A stretch of DNA of 64,000 nucleotides from Anisodus tanguticus. Its lineage: Eukaryota > Streptophyta > Magnoliopsida > Solanales > Solanaceae. Where the stretch lies: NCBI GenBank assembly GCA_034509755.1, contig CM067541.1, positions 2,096,001-2,160,000 on the forward strand. Direction: 5' to 3'. Each line of letters begins with the position of its first letter. Position 1 is the first letter of the stretch. The position numbers and the translations under genes were made by a program. Below the pieces are notes generated by a model. The model made no database searches and was not told where the DNA came from. It was given only the letters and a program-made list of their open reading frames with translations. This document shows positions 11,836-24,293 of this stretch, piece after piece.

Positions 11836-14800
11836 CTAACCTTTGGATGGATCAACATGTACAAAGAAACTTGCTGCAACAATGAGATAGCATAGGATGA
11901 GCATCAACCCCTTAAAATAGTTTGATGTTCCTTCCTGCATTGTGTAACACAACAATTATAGTTAGTAGCAAGCCTTTCGTGGCTGAACAACAACATCTAT
12001 ATTATTCAATTGTCTGGGGCGAATGGGGGGGGATGTGCCAGAAGGGAAGTAAGTAAGAAGACAAACCTGCAACATAAATGCCACGACTAGCACTGTGATA
12101 AAGAGTGTAGCAGTCTCAAACAATTGGAAGTTCAAGTCCATTGGTTTACCCATGAACCAACCAACAACAACACAAAATGGAATCTGCATTGTCAAAAACA
12201 TGAGATCTACAAATAGGCAACATGATTTATAAGCTCTGTTATAAACTTTTAATAAATAGCACCCAGAGGCCAAAAGGTGCAAGCAAAAGTATTTACAGAT
12301 AATAGCACGAGTATGTCCCTACTCTTCTTAGAGGGGGCCTATCAGATCTATCAATTCCTCCGACTCACTATTACAATTCTGTTTACACCAAAAATAAACT
12401 AAAATAAAATAAAAAGTAGGCAGTTCATCTTGATCTTCTGAATAGAGTTTTCTTTGTCTCCAAAACACCTCCCATTTCTTTCCTTCCAGATGGACCACCA
12501 AGCTCTATTATAAAATTTTGAATAACTACAAATTAACTACACCAAATATACACCAACCAAAAAGCACAAATTAAACAAACAAAAATCCAGTATGCTCTTA
12601 GGACGGCCTGCATGAATTTAATTTTTTTGGAAAAAACTACTCCTTTCTTTAGTTATTGGATAATTTCTAAAGCTAGTTCAAATGATTATTGCATCACATT
12701 TTAAGGCCTTACCACAAACATTGATATCTGAGTAGAGGACCCAATCGCAACTCCAAGTGTAATGTCCTGCAAAAAATACCCCCTGAGCAACCTATTCTGA
12801 GCAAATGAGATAGTGAATACAGTTTTTCAAGAACTCACAAGCTTATCTTTCATTGCAAACATGATTGCACTTGCATGTTCTGCAGCATTTCCTACAAGCG
12901 GAAGCAAGATGACACTAATAAAGGACACAGGCATGTTCATTGAGTCAGATGCTCCCTGAAATCATATTAGCAACATGAACAAATTAGGATAAAGAACATA
13001 CAGGAAATCAAAGTCAAAAAAACTTAAAACAAAATTTATATAGATTTTCATAATTAATTACCACAAAGGGAGAAAGATAAGGTTAAGGTAAACTATGACA
13101 GTTAATATCAAGGTAAAAATTTGGTAGGTTATCACACGGATATTAGCAACTAGCTTAAAGAAAATGCTAGCCTTTCCAATACACCGGTTAAAAAGGGCCT
13201 AGACCAAAATTTTTAATAAAATGAAAGAAAAAGCAAGGTCACCTGTATGGCATCAACAAGATACCCAGATAGCACAGATATCGATACTGTCAAAATAGCA
13301 AGCCACCCTATAGCTTCCCATTTTGTTATCTCAGGGGCCTCTTCTTCATCAGAATCTTCAGCATTATTTTCTCTATCCTGTTCAGATATCAGAGAATAAT
13401 TAGATCAAACTAATACATCCTGCAGCAACACAAGTTGGTATGAAAATCTCATATATGGTACAAGTTAATCTGGAAAAACTGAAATCTGCTGCAAACCTAA
13501 CTCCTATATTAACAGGCATCTGATTACTAGATAGGAAAGCATAATGTCAACGGTTATTGCTGCAGAAAACCTCGGAGAAATACAACAGAGGAAATAAACT
13601 AACAACCTCGTCCAAGATTTTCAGCCATTTACCTCATCGATAGAGCTATATAGATTTTGTTGACCCGTGAGCTGAAAAAATAGGTAACTTGCATATGCTA
13701 CCAGCATTATGCAACTGCTAAATCTTGAAAGAGCCAGCTCTGACTTCCCAAAATGCACTTCTGTGTGGGTGAAATGAAGTACAGCCGGAAATAATATGCC
13801 CATGACTGCCATCAATAACAATCCTGAGTTCACGAGGGCAGTTGCCTACAATTTAAGGATTTTGATAATACAAAATTAAACTGAAGCATCACATTCACAA
13901 AAGACAAAAGTGCTAACTTCATTGCACATTTCGTGAGGACTTGATCGATCAGAAGATAATGACCTTACTGAAAACCTGGACTTTCTGGTGATGAACAATC
14001 CCACCACAGAAGAAGGCACATCCAAGCACCAAGAGCATATTTGATAAAATGGAACCCAGCAAGGATTGTTTAACGACCCACATCATCCCATTGTTCAACG
14101 CATATAATGAGATTATCATTTCAGTCGCATTGCCAAATGTAGCATTTAGAAGGCCCCCAACTATACATCAGAAAACAGGAAAAGTCATTCTGATAATAAA
14201 AAGAAGTGTCGGTGGGGGGAGTTACGTCTCACAAAAGATATCAACAACACAAGTAGCTCTTTAAGTAAATGTACGTGTTAAAATCTAAAACACTTCCAGC
14301 AAAGGGAAATGAGAAGAACAGAAGTACAGGAAGAGCATAAAACCATTTAAATAGGGAACAAGAAAATCCTATCTAGTGACTCGAGTCAAGGAGGATAATA
14401 TCCAAAAATTTACTTCAAGGGGTTCCAATTTCCTGATGACTCAACTTCTCTGTAAAAAACAAACTTAACTCACATGTTCAAGTTATTCTATGACTGAATT
14501 CACATTCAACTACAACACTAAGATTAAACAAGAAATTTGAGAAGCTCAACCTAATTCTTTTTTTCTTTTAACCATGGTGTTTGGGACAACTTGCGTACAC
14601 GTCGACTAATTCCATGGGTACCTGCTACCTCCCACCGGCACATGCACCGGGTAACTCTATCCACCAAAGTTAGTAAAAATCACCTAGTGCTTTTGTCTCC
14701 GCTGTGATTGAACCTGAGACGACATGGTTCTCAACCCACTTCATTGACCGCTAGGCCACACCCTTGCGCGCCTAAACTTAATTCTCACATGTAGTAATTC

Positions 14801-15835
14801 CTAAGGGAGAATTTTGAAACTTATATTCCTCAAAAACAGAAACAAAGATCAAGAAAATGGAAAAACAACCAAAAGAAAATGGGTACCTGTAGGTCCCGTA
14901 TAGAATGCAAGCTGCCTGTATCATGATAATCAAAGAAGTCAATGAGCATGTAAAATAACATAGTAGCAGAGGAGAACTGAATAACTTGAAGAGCATAAGC
15001 ATACTCAGTTGCATAACCCAAACGCTCAGCTAACGGTGTAATGCCCACCAAACTGAAGAAAAATACCCATTCCTGAAATATCAAGATGAACCCAAAGAAA
15101 ACTACAATAAATAAGATGAAAAAAAAAGTTCGATTGAGATGGAAAACAAACGTGGGCTATGGGTGTGTTTGGTAAAGAGGAACTGGAAAATGTTTTTCAA
15201 TTTTCTCATGTTTGGTTGGTCAAAATGTTTTGGAAAATACTTTCTCCAGGAAAACAAGTTCCTAAAAAATGAGTAAAATGACTTCCCTAACAAAAGTAGG
15301 GAAAACAAGATCCATATGTGACACTCCAAGTTCATTGTCCCCCCGCTCCCCACCCATCCCACCCTCATAGGGTTTTGCTAGATTGCATATAAATACTCTT
15401 GGAATAATAATTTTTTTGCTTACTTACCAAACACCAGAAAATAAGTAAGGAAATGTTTTCTAGGAAAACTTTTTCCCTCATACCAAACACACCCTATATC
15501 TCAACATGCCCTGTTTGGCAAAGCAAAAAACAGAGGTAATATGGCAAAAGCTTGAGACTCCTTACATGGGTTTTGGTAATATAGTGCAGCAGTATAGCCA
15601 ATGGTCCAAAAGGAAGCAAAACATTGATCTTTGCTCTGAGAATCACAATGTATATACTCCTGAAAGACCTGATCTGATGCATATTCCTCAATACTCTCGA
15701 CGAGTAAAAACTTCTAGGCGACGTCATATGAGCTGCCTCAAAATGCAGACTATCTATCTTGTTTGTAGCATGAGATGAGCTAAAGGGGATCTCTTCATCA
15801 GATTCAAGGTCTATTTTATCCCCTACTGATCCCAT
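11836..15835 (-). CDS. CAX2: Vacuolar cation/proton exchanger, CAX2/CAX5 type
   Basis: Tonoplast antiporter that moves Ca2+ and other divalent metals into the vacuole against protons. Ten coding exons (minus): 15835-15566, 15072-15005, 14915-14887, 14160-13964, 13845-13633, 13377-13243, 12955-12839, 12766-12713, 12183-12067, 11934-11836; 432 codons plus TAG. Phases agree throughout. The selectivity repeats are visible: GGLLNATFGNATE (residues 124-136) and LLPLVGNAAEHA (about 321-332). The acidic loop EDSDEEE is at about 266-272. Exon 3 is only 29 nt. Donor 13964/13963 is weak (AAG/GTCATT). An alternative end exists because the stop overlaps a donor-like AAAG/GTTAGT. The start is MGSVGDK; a 5' UTR intron is likely because GAG/GTAAAT lies at about 16627. 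The subfamily is from memory; family membership is sure. Confidence 0.95.
14571..14768 (-). mobile_element. Solanaceae tRNA-derived SINE (TS/SolS-like)
   Basis: Read on the minus strand it starts AAGGGTGTGGCCTAGCGGTC, has a B-box-like GGTTCAATC and ends CCCAAACACCATGGT. Four to five more degenerate copies occur between 17.3 and 22.1 kb. It lies in the CAX intron between the 29-nt exon and the exon at 14160. Confidence 0.8.
15160..15497. mobile_element. MITE with GGGTGTGTTTGGTA ends in a CAX intron
   Basis: The left end GGGTGTGTTTGGTA (15161-15174) is matched by TACCAAACACACCC at 15481-15494, a perfect 14-bp inverted repeat. Both ends continue into GGAAAA/TTTTCC-rich sequence. There is no coding capacity. 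The ends resemble hAT-type MITEs of Solanaceae. It lies in the first coding intron of CAX. Confidence 0.75.
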
Positions 15836-15850
15836 CTCAACACTTGAAAA

Positions 15851-16430
15851 AAGAGCCAACAGTATGCAGCTGATAAAATGATAATTTCGGTTAAATTTCA
15901 GGCAAACAGATAAATACAGAGTTGATTTCTCATATGGTCACTCAACTAATAGTTATTATCTCAGAAAGTCACTTTCTTTATTAAAAGAAAATGAAATCAA
16001 GAAGAAAGGTAATTTTCTGAGATAATAACTATTAAAGAGCCAACTATATGCAGCTGATAACATGATAATGTTGGGTTAAATTTCAGGCAAATAGATAAAT
16101 ACAGAGTTGATTTCTCAGATGGTCGTTCAACTAATAGTTATTATCTCATAAAGTCACTTTCTTTTATTAAAAGAAATTGAAATCAAGAAAAAGGTGACGT
16201 TCTGAGATACTAACTATTAGTTCAATGACCATCTGAGAAATCAACCCATAAATCCATATCTTACTTTTATCCAGAGTTGATTTCTCAGATGGTCACTCAA
16301 CTAAAGTTATTATCTCAGAAAGTCACATTCTTTTGTTAAAGTAAATTGAAATCAAGTAAGAAATGTGATGTTCTGAGATAATAACTATTACTCCTAGTTG
16401 AGTGACATCTGAGAAATTAATCCATAATGA
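15851..16430. repeat. Three clustered palindromic MITE copies with a local duplication, CAX 5' region
   Basis: Three copies of a palindromic unit of about 150 bp built on GATTTCTCAGATGGTCACTC and AGTTATTATCTCAGAAAGTC occur at about 15925-16043 (incomplete), 16107-16246 and 16273-16429. Bases 15851-15935 recur at 16036-16113 (GCAGCTGATAAAATGATAAT against GCAGCTGATAACATGATAAT), so a segment of about 185 bp is duplicated in tandem. The cluster sits just upstream of the CAX start codon, probably in a 5' UTR intron. Confidence 0.75.
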
Positions 16431-17328
16431 ACTTTTAAATAGTGATTATTTCACTAACATTACCTCAATGAATCAATGGAAGATGCTCAGACACATAAGG
16501 GAGACCTAATTGAGCAAAAATAAACAAAAGAATTTGACAGACCCAGTCAAATATCATACAAAATGTGAATAAGAAGACCAATAATAAACACACAAAAGGA
16601 GGAAAGTTGCATTTAATTGTATTTACCTCCACTGATTTGAACAGCAAAGCTCAGTAGATTACAGTAATTAGAATCGAAATTAACATTAAATTAGGAGAAA
16701 AATGAAACAAAAATATATAGAGTGATATTGTGTTATTATGTATTATAATAGAGAGATAAATACATAGAAAAATCCGTCAGTGAAGCGTGAAAAGGCCGGC
16801 GACAGGGAGGAAAAAGAAGCTTCTGCGAAGAAGCGCCTATTTTTATTTTTATAGTAAAGGGGGCCAAGTGGGTCCGGGAAGGGCCAAGCATATATGGTAA
16901 GCGGTCTTATTTTGCATTAATATTAAAGAGACTGTTTACGCGGCCGTGAACTCCCCGTGGAAGCAACTTTATAGTAATGGAGCACTAATGATTGTATAAT
17001 TATTATTTTTACCAATAGAAGTTAGGACGATAAGATGAGGTAGTGATACAATAGTGGAGTTGGATATTTGGGAAATTTTTAATTTCTCCAAGTATTTCAC
17101 ATTTACTTGACTAAATTTTCCTTTTATTTATTTATATTATTTAAATAAAATATCAAGATTTTAAAAGGGAGTATGTAAGATTTTTTAACCGGCTAACTAT
17201 TTCTGTTGCAATATCAACTTTTATGGTTTTCTTCTTTCTTCCTATAAGTTGAGAGGGGAAGTGGTGACCGCAAGATAAAAAATAATATCTGAATTATTTA
17301 TTACTTTTATTTTTTTATAATTATAGTG
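16431..17328 (-). promoter_or_regulatory. 5' flank of the CAX gene
   Basis: A donor-like GAG/GTAAAT at about 16627 suggests an untranslated first exon above it. A GC-rich patch at 16785-16835 (CCGGC, GAAGC repeats) is typical of a 5' UTR in this AT-rich sequence. No individual promoter element was identified with confidence, and there is no other gene. Confidence 0.4.
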
Positions 17329-17489
17329 TTTAGTTCAATTTACATACACCTCGAATGATACTAATTCTTTTATTCATCAGGACTTGAATAGATAGGAAAA
17401 AATTACCAAAGCATTTTATCTATAATGGAATCTAAACCTAAGACTTCATGATACTCAATCCACTTCATTGATCACTACGCCACACCCAT
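17329..17489 (-). mobile_element. Degenerate TS/SolS-like SINE
   Basis: The minus strand begins TGGGTGTGGCGTAGTGATCA and continues AATGAAGTGGATTGAG, matching the SINE at 14571-14768. The 3' part is diverged (ACACCTCGAATGATAC on the plus strand). Confidence 0.65.
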
Positions 17490-18850
17490 TAATGGTTAAA
17501 TCATTATGCATTTACATTTAAACTTTAGCTATTAAAGTGAAGTTATTTGAGAGGAAATGATATATCTTGCCTTCTTACTATTTGAATAGAATAAAATGAC
17601 TTTTTTCAGATCTTTTATGTGTTTTTCAGATATATGATATATATATATTTGAGTTGTAAAGAACTAAAAAACACTCTCGCATTATTTGAGTTGATATAAA
17701 TGTTTACCCTTTGTAAGCCTCTTATTTCATGTTGTTAATTAAAGTAAATGTTCTTCTACCTCCAAAATTCAAACTTCATACACGTCAATTGAACTTTTTC
17801 GCCTTGTTTTTCGGACCTAGCATGAGTTTTAAGCTAGTATTGTAGTACTATTCTCCTTTTATAACCACACAGTTAAAATTGACTAATAGAGAAATAGTCA
17901 GAAGCTGCGCAAGTCGTCTTACTTGAAGATGATACAAAATTGGTTGGTAAACGCATGCTTTTGTTCTACTTGCAACAAGTTGCCTACTTGATCATGGAGA
18001 ATTAGTATTTTCCAAGGCAATCTCAGAAAAGGAGAAGGAATAATTCAACATAAAGTTGGCATGCAGTTGAACAAAGAAAGAGAAGCAATAGTTCAATTTG
18101 GGTTTACGAATAATATGCTGCAGCACAAAATTTTAACAGCATAGCAAGATGAATTCACATCTATCACACTCGTGGGTTTTAGAGCCACCTCTAATATTAG
18201 AACCATGCTTCATATTGCATTAGACTAGGCAATGTAATTTAGGATGACTTTGAGATAGCCACTTCAGCAACAAAGAAAGAACCATCACTTGTTATGCTAG
18301 AGACCAAAGGCTTAAAATATTTCAACAGGAGGATAACTAAGGTGTTTGGCTTTTAAGACATTATAGCCAAGATATTATTGCTGATCATCGAATCACTTGC
18401 AGATTCCAATCCAACAAGTGTAGGACCAACGTCTAGTTACTATGTCATTATTAGAAGATCAATAGTTAATGCAAGCTCCAGGAGACGAGCACTGTACTTT
18501 GCCAGCGCCAGAGCAGTACAAAAATTCATATAAATATCAAATACAAATCCCAAGATCCACTCTCGTTCTCGTTCTCGTTCTCATTCTTCAGGAGTATCAG
18601 AGCGGATGGCTGTTAAAAAATCAGCAAAAGTATATGTTAGAAGACAGAAGATGCAGCTTTTGCCATGAAAACAATGAAGTTGAAGCAAATAACAAATGAA
18701 AGGACCAGCCAATACTATCCTATATCCCCAAGACCTCTGATTTTGCAAAAAACGTCAAAAGAAAGCACTGCAATCGTGTAGAAACATGAACCTAATACTC
18801 TGGTAATTTTCACCAAGAAAAAAAGAAAACAAGTGTAATGCAATGTGATA
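17490..18850. other. Intergenic; possible RS-rich coding trace
   Basis: No gene is established. At about 18560-18650 a TCTCGT microsatellite encodes Ser-Arg repeats in one plus frame, followed by an open Lys/Arg-rich run (VKKSAKVYVRR) to about 18660. This could be a fragment of an RS-domain gene or simply a microsatellite. Nothing else was recognised. Confidence 0.35.
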
Positions 18851-18910
18851 CAGGACGGTGGTATCAATGCCAACTTGCGCACACCTCTACTGGGTTCTCC
18901 CCATATTGGT
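18851..18910 (-). mobile_element. SINE 3' fragment
   Basis: The plus strand reads CGGTGGTATCAATGCCAACT then TGCGCACACCTCTAC, corresponding to the 3' end of the TS/SolS-like SINE. Only about 60 bp can be matched. Confidence 0.5.
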
Positions 18911-19077
18911 AATATATTATTATCTTTATGCGGAAAAAATCAGACAATAAGATACAAGCATATGTCCCCCTTTTCTTAAGACCATGTATTCCATCCCCTT
19001 TCCTTTCATTCAAGCTAACATCTCCTGTTACTAGTTCAATCTTGAGGAATACAAATATTAGTCAACAACGAAACCCC

Positions 19078-19205
19078 TAAGGGAGTGGCCTAGTAGTCCA
19101 AGAGCTGGAGTAATAACCATGCAAACCAAGGTTCGCTTCCTAGGTGAATTCTTCCTATCTGATTAAACCTTAGTGGTCAAAGTTGCCCAATATTTGATAC
19201 CAGTG
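19078..19205 (+). mobile_element. SINE copy, diverged
   Basis: It starts AAGGGAGTGGCCTAGTAGTC, has a B-box-like AAGGTTCGCTTCC and continues TAAACCTTAGTGGTCAAAGT. The layout is that of the tRNA-derived SINE but more diverged than the other copies. Confidence 0.55.
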
Positions 19206-19619
19206 AGATGTAAAAAGTACCACAAATCAATTAAAGGTATGTGCAAGCTAGACAGAACACACTGTTATCCAAAAAATAGCTAACAACCAGTATATGTACA
19301 AAGTGGCTACATAATGTGAACACAGCCCTTTGAAAAGAGGAAAAGAAACAAAAACAATTTAACTATTTTTGACAGATACAAATTGTCTATAATCTTAACC
19401 CTCCTCTTCCCTTAATCTACAATGTAATTGTCTTTTTTATAAGGTAAACAATTTTATTAATGGTGGGGAAAAGCTCTCGTATACAAGCAGTACACGCTGT
19501 AATTTTCTTAGCAGAAAATTCAAAAATTAGATCTTGTACTAGGGGGAAGGAAAAAGAATGCAACAAAGTTGTTAGGAAAAGTGCATCTTTGTCATGTTGC
19601 AAATGTAATGTTTATTGTG

Positions 19620-20252
19620 GTCAACAACAACAACATACCCAGTGAAATCCCACAACGTGGGGTCTGGGGAGGGTAGAGTGTACGCAAACCTTACCCCTAC
19701 CAAGGTAGGAAGACTGTTTCCGAAAGACCCTCGGCTCAAGAGAAAGCATAAAAAGAGGTCAGATAAGGACAAAAAATTCAAAGCAGTATGGAAATGAAAA
19801 TAACGAAAGCGACTAAGCCATGATAAAGCAGTTTGAAAAAGGGACAGTAGCTACCACATATAAAATAGGATAATCGAAGTACAAGAAATAACAAATAGTA
19901 GCAGAAATCAAAGCACAAGCACAAGAAACTATAAAACGATACTGCGACTACTAATATGAAAGGATAAACGAGACTACCTACTAGCCTTCTACCCTAATCT
20001 TAGTTCTCCACAACCTCCTATCTAAGGTCATGTCCTCGGTGAGCTGTAACTGCGTCATGTCATGTCTAATCACCTCTCCTCAATACTTCTTCGGCCTACC
20101 TCTACCTCTGATGAAGCCATCCATAGTCAACCTCTCACACCTCCGTACCGGGGCATCATCGTCTCTCCTCTTCACATGCCCGAACCATCTCAGCCTCGTT
20201 CCCCGCATCTTGTCCTCCATTGAGGCCACACTCACCTTGTCCCGGATCAAGA
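19620..20252 (-). mobile_element. RTE-clade LINE, 5'-truncated
   Basis: On the minus strand the end of the coding region (20252 to about 19990) reads LRWFGHVKR, RRCERL and GRGRPKKY, the conserved C-terminus of plant RTE LINEs. A 3' UTR then ends in the CTTTCGGAAACAG / GGTTTGCGTACACTCTACCC block and a TTGTTGTTG tail (19620-19632 on plus). Reverse transcriptase is absent. The same family provides 50785-52765 and the short insert at 8269. Confidence 0.8.
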
Positions 20253-20340
20253 AATTAAAAGATCACAATCTAATTAACGGTCAATTATTGAACGGGTAAT
20301 CCTTCATGTTTAAGTTTAATGCCGAACAAATATCTTTTTA

Positions 20341-20517
20341 ATGACGGTGGTGTTCGGGCTAGCTTGTGCACACCTTGCTACCTCCCACTAGATAACACTA
20401 TCCACCAAGGTTTGAGCAGATGGGAAGAAATCGCCTAATGTTTTTTGACTGCACTGGGATTTCAACCTAAGACCTCATGGTTTCCTCCCACTTCATTGAT
20501 CACTAGTCCATATCCTT
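20341..20517 (-). mobile_element. TS/SolS-like SINE
   Basis: On the minus strand: CAAGGATATGGACTAGTGAT, AATGAAGTGGGAGG, GATGGGAAGAAATC... ending GCCCGAACACCACCG. It matches 14571-14768 with about 20 bp missing in the 3' half. Confidence 0.75.
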
Positions 20518-21877
20518 GGGTAGCTTTTCTCTCTTTTTTTCTAAATAAAGACACAAAGACCTTTCAAATGTGCTATCTTGCATAGTTGTGATGACACCAG
20601 GGCCCTACCGTCCACATCAATGTTTAATCACGAGGATCTTCAGAAGAAGGAAACAGGAATATAAAGGTGGATAATCAAACTGAGTATACATTTCTCTACG
20701 CAAGACATTGTTCAGATAATCACAATTTTGGAGAGGACTGTGATTGAATGTATCCGTTGAACAAGTTTATGCAGGCTACTCAAGGAGTTATATGATTAGA
20801 AACTATCTACAAAATCTGAATAACAAAAAACTACGATTAGCAAGTAGGGTAGGGCCCTCTAATCCAAAAAGTGGTTTTGCATAAACCACTGCAAATGTTT
20901 GTTTCAACTTCTTTGACTATCACTCGAACTATTTATTTAACATAGGAAAAAGCTTAGGACTTTCAGCCGGAAAAAAAACACAATTAAGTAAAAAGTTGTT
21001 GACATCAGATCTCATTCAATACAATGTATTTGTTAAATCGTACGAAACCACTACGAACTATGTCCTTGCAGTTGGGTTAATTAGAGTTGATTTGTATCCA
21101 CATGAAGACAAAGGTGTCCATCTGTATTCTTCTTATTAAGAGACAAAGGAATTAATATGTATCCTTATGGAAAACAAAAGGCATTATGAAAGTCTGTCTC
21201 GGTCCATTCATTGCAGGATGCTAAAGGGCTGAATCACCAAAAAAGGTAAACTAGAAGACTCTACGATGTTCAAAAGCTAACAGCAAATACAAGAAATCCT
21301 TGTCATAGTCCAACTTCCACATAAAAGAGTAATGGTAACACAAAAACAACCAAAGAAATTAATGACCTAACTAACTATCTGATCTGGAGTTCTGAACCGA
21401 AATGCGGGATTTTAATTTCAAATGGAACTTTCTACCGTGAGAAGCGATCTTAACTAGCTATAGTGGATGAATTATATGCAATAGGAATGCGTTAAAGTCC
21501 CCCATTAAAACACGTTACGCAAGTTTTTTTTTTAATTAAAAATAACATAGGTTAATACATGCGCTATGCAGTGTATACTTATCCAGTGCATAGGTTAACT
21601 TTTCATTGGCTACATTGGCTAATAGTAAATTAGTTAGCTTATTACACCATCCTCAACAGGGCACCCATTTTCTTTATATGATGTTTTCTTCATTAGATCT
21701 AAGGTTGACAAACGCCTCTATTTGTAAAAACCTTATGTTATATTAACATTTGCTAAAGGTTAAAGAAATTTTGTAACATCATAGCAAAATAATTCAATCA
21801 AACAACTAGAAAACACATTGAGTATGTTACAATACCAACAAAAATCTCAAATTGTACATACACAGACAGAGCCCATC
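20518..21877. other. Intergenic, nothing recognised
   Basis: About 1.36 kb with no ORF resembling a known protein and no clear repeat. It lies between two SINE copies. Confidence 0.5.
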
Positions 21878-22050
21878 TCAATGATGTGGCCTACTGATTA
21901 AAGTGGGTTGGGAATTATGAGGTGTCAGGTTTTTCTCATCTACCCTTTGGTGCACAAAGTTGGTTGCCTAGTACTCTGTGCTGGTGGGAGGTATCCTATA
22001 CGATTTGTCGAGGTGCATAAAAGTTTCCAGACTCCACGCTTATAAGAAAA
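21878..22050 (+). mobile_element. TS/SolS-like SINE
   Basis: It runs GATGTGGCCTACTGATTAAA, GTGGGTTGGGAATTATGAGG, GTGCTGGTGGGAGGTATCC and ends GTCGAGGTGCATAAAAGTTT. It is in the opposite orientation to the 14571, 17329 and 20341 copies. Confidence 0.72.
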
Positions 22051-22233
22051 ATGTAAGCAGGATCTAGAATCTACCCTAAGGGGTAACTTGGTAGGAGGTA
22101 TTAGAGATAATACTTGTATTAGCTTTGGTATTATTTAATCTCTTGTTTGGTTCAACCTATATATAACTATACACTCTATTCAGTACTATTCTTATACATA
22201 GTAAACTATGGCATTAACAATATAAGTATTATT

Positions 22234-24293
22234 TAAGGCTGTCCAGTGGGCCGGGTCGGCCCGATCCCGACCCGTCCCACTACCCGCCCCCCAAAGTAAA
22301 AAAAAAGTTTTTGTCGGGGTCGGGGTTCGAACTCGGGACGGGGCTTGGGTTCGTCCCAACCCGTCCCCCTTTGCAAAAATAACCGTTGAAACAACGATCA
22401 AATTTCGATTTTGGCCGTTGTGCAACGGCTGGCCCCCCACCCCATAAACCCCCTACCTCCTTAATATTTATTTTTAACCCAGGTTAATATATTTACACTT
22501 TAACCCTATTTTCCAACTATAAATAACTCATTTTCCTTTTCATTTTTCTCACAAATCTTCCTACCATCTCTCTAATCTAATCTCTCAATTTATCTCTCTA
22601 CAATTCTACAAATCTTCCTGCTATTAAATATTATATCAAAGTTAAAAAATTGAGAGTAAAGTTGACAACTAGCTTGAGGATAATCCATAAGTTTCAATTT
22701 TCAACCTCAATTACACGTCGACGTTACGTCGGTGTTTGGTACTTTCGTTCCTTCTTTAAATTATTATTGTTACTTAATTTTAATTATCGCACTTAATATC
22801 ATTTATTTAATTATTTACTTGTATAATTAAAATGGAAGGATTTAAACGTTTGATTACGGGTAAAGGTAAGGGTAAGGGTGCTTCTTCTAGTAGGGGTAAT
22901 AAGGGTAAGGGTATTTTTTCTAGTAATCCTATTCCTAGTCCCGATAATTTGATTGATTTCAGTAATATTGATGAAAATGCTTTTTTAATGATATACCAGT
23001 AAATGATGAAGTAGATGAATCAGAATTTAATCGATAATATAGATGACACACCCACTAATGAATATATGCAAAAACCAACTTATAAGATAACTATTGAAAA
23101 AAATGTTTAAAAAAAAAATTAAAATACTTTTTTCCTATCCCCACTATTTATATTGGTGGTGCTGTATTAAATCCAACTATTAAAATAGACGGTTGTAAAA
23201 CACTTGTAGAAACGATTTATGATTGTGTAGAAGTACTTCCAACAGACCTAACTAAAGAACCAACTAACACACCAACTAAAGAAGCAGTTACGTCTAACAT
23301 ACACACCGAATGCAAAAAAATATATTAGTATTACCAACAACAAAGTGCAAATAATCAACCGGCTTCTGTACCATCTTCTACTACTTCGCTGCAACCTTAT
23401 AAAAAACATGTGGTTTCTACTGCTAGTATTCAAGGCCTTAGAAAGAAATGTGTAGTGGTTCAACTTCTTCACAGGTTAGCGAATTTGATGTTTATGTTTT
23501 GCAGGGTGTTGTACCGTACGAATTAATTGTCAATGCCGAAGGACAAGAAGACTTGCTAAAATACTGGAGGGAGAATGAAAAGACATTTTCAACGCTAACA
23601 AAGATGGCCCGAGATGTGTTAAACATTCAAGCGTCATCAACAACGTCTGAAAGTGCCTTTTCCGCGGGAAGATTTCAAATTGGAGAGCACAGACATTCAT
23701 TGGCGGGAGACACATTGGAGATTGCAGTTCTATTCAGAGACTGGATTCGTGCGGAGCGCAGGAGGTGCGGCCAAACGGAGACCAACGAAGAAGAAGACTA
23801 CAACTACAACGAAATATTATCCGAGGGAGCAGGAAGCGACGTTGAAGAATTTGACAAACAAATTTCAATTCCAACAGAAGATCCTCAAGACATTGTGAGG
23901 AAATTCGAAAGAGTATTGTTGAATATGTAATTTTTTTAATTGTAATTTTAGTATTTTACTATGTCATTTGCAACTTTTGAACAACACTACAAAGTTGTAA
24001 TTTTGAAATTGTATTACTATGTCATATTTCTATTCAATAATATAAGAGGCACAAAACAACATTGAGATGTTTTTATTACATTATCTTGTTCAATTATTGG
24101 AGTGTTTGTATATAACTATATATTATTTTTTAAAATTAAGTGGAAAAAAAAACCCCAACCCGACCTGCCCCAACCCGACCCAGTTCCGGCGGGATGTGGG
24201 ACGGGACGGGACCTCCACCTTCCCGCCTATCCCGGTCCGCCGGAACCTGAGTCCCGACCCTCCCTCCCCGTCCCGCCCCGTTGGACACCCTTA
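22234..24293 (+). mobile_element. hAT transposon deletion derivative, 8-bp TSD
   Basis: The 12-bp terminal inverted repeats are TAAGGCTGTCCA (22234-22245) and TGGACACCCTTA (24282-24293), one mismatch apart. They are flanked by a perfect 8-bp duplication GTATTATT (22226-22233 and 24294-24301), the hallmark of hAT insertion. Both subterminal regions, about 120 bp each, are packed with CCCGACCC/CGGGACGGG motifs. Inside, only the first codons and the C-terminal dimerisation domain of the transposase remain. A sister copy in inverse orientation lies at 26507-28034. Confidence 0.92.
22832..23930 (+). pseudogene. hAT transposase, internally deleted
   Basis: The N-terminal piece starts at ATG 22832 (MEGFKRLITGKGKGKG) and stops at 23000-23002. 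The C-terminal piece, open from 23448 to 23930, is the hAT dimerisation domain: DLLKYWRENEKTFSTL, then MARDVLNIQASSTTSESAFS and RDWIRAERR, with a Glu-rich tail. The BED zinc finger and the RNase-H-like catalytic domain that normally lie between are missing, so the product cannot transpose DNA. The domain is well preserved, which fits fairly recent deletion or shared ancestry with an active relative. Confidence 0.85.

Noticed and set aside
14830..15084. 84-codon ORF spanning two CAX exons and the intron between
   Set aside because: Only 15072-15005 and 14915-14887 are exons. The middle is an intron that happens to be open; splice sites and family sequence require its removal.
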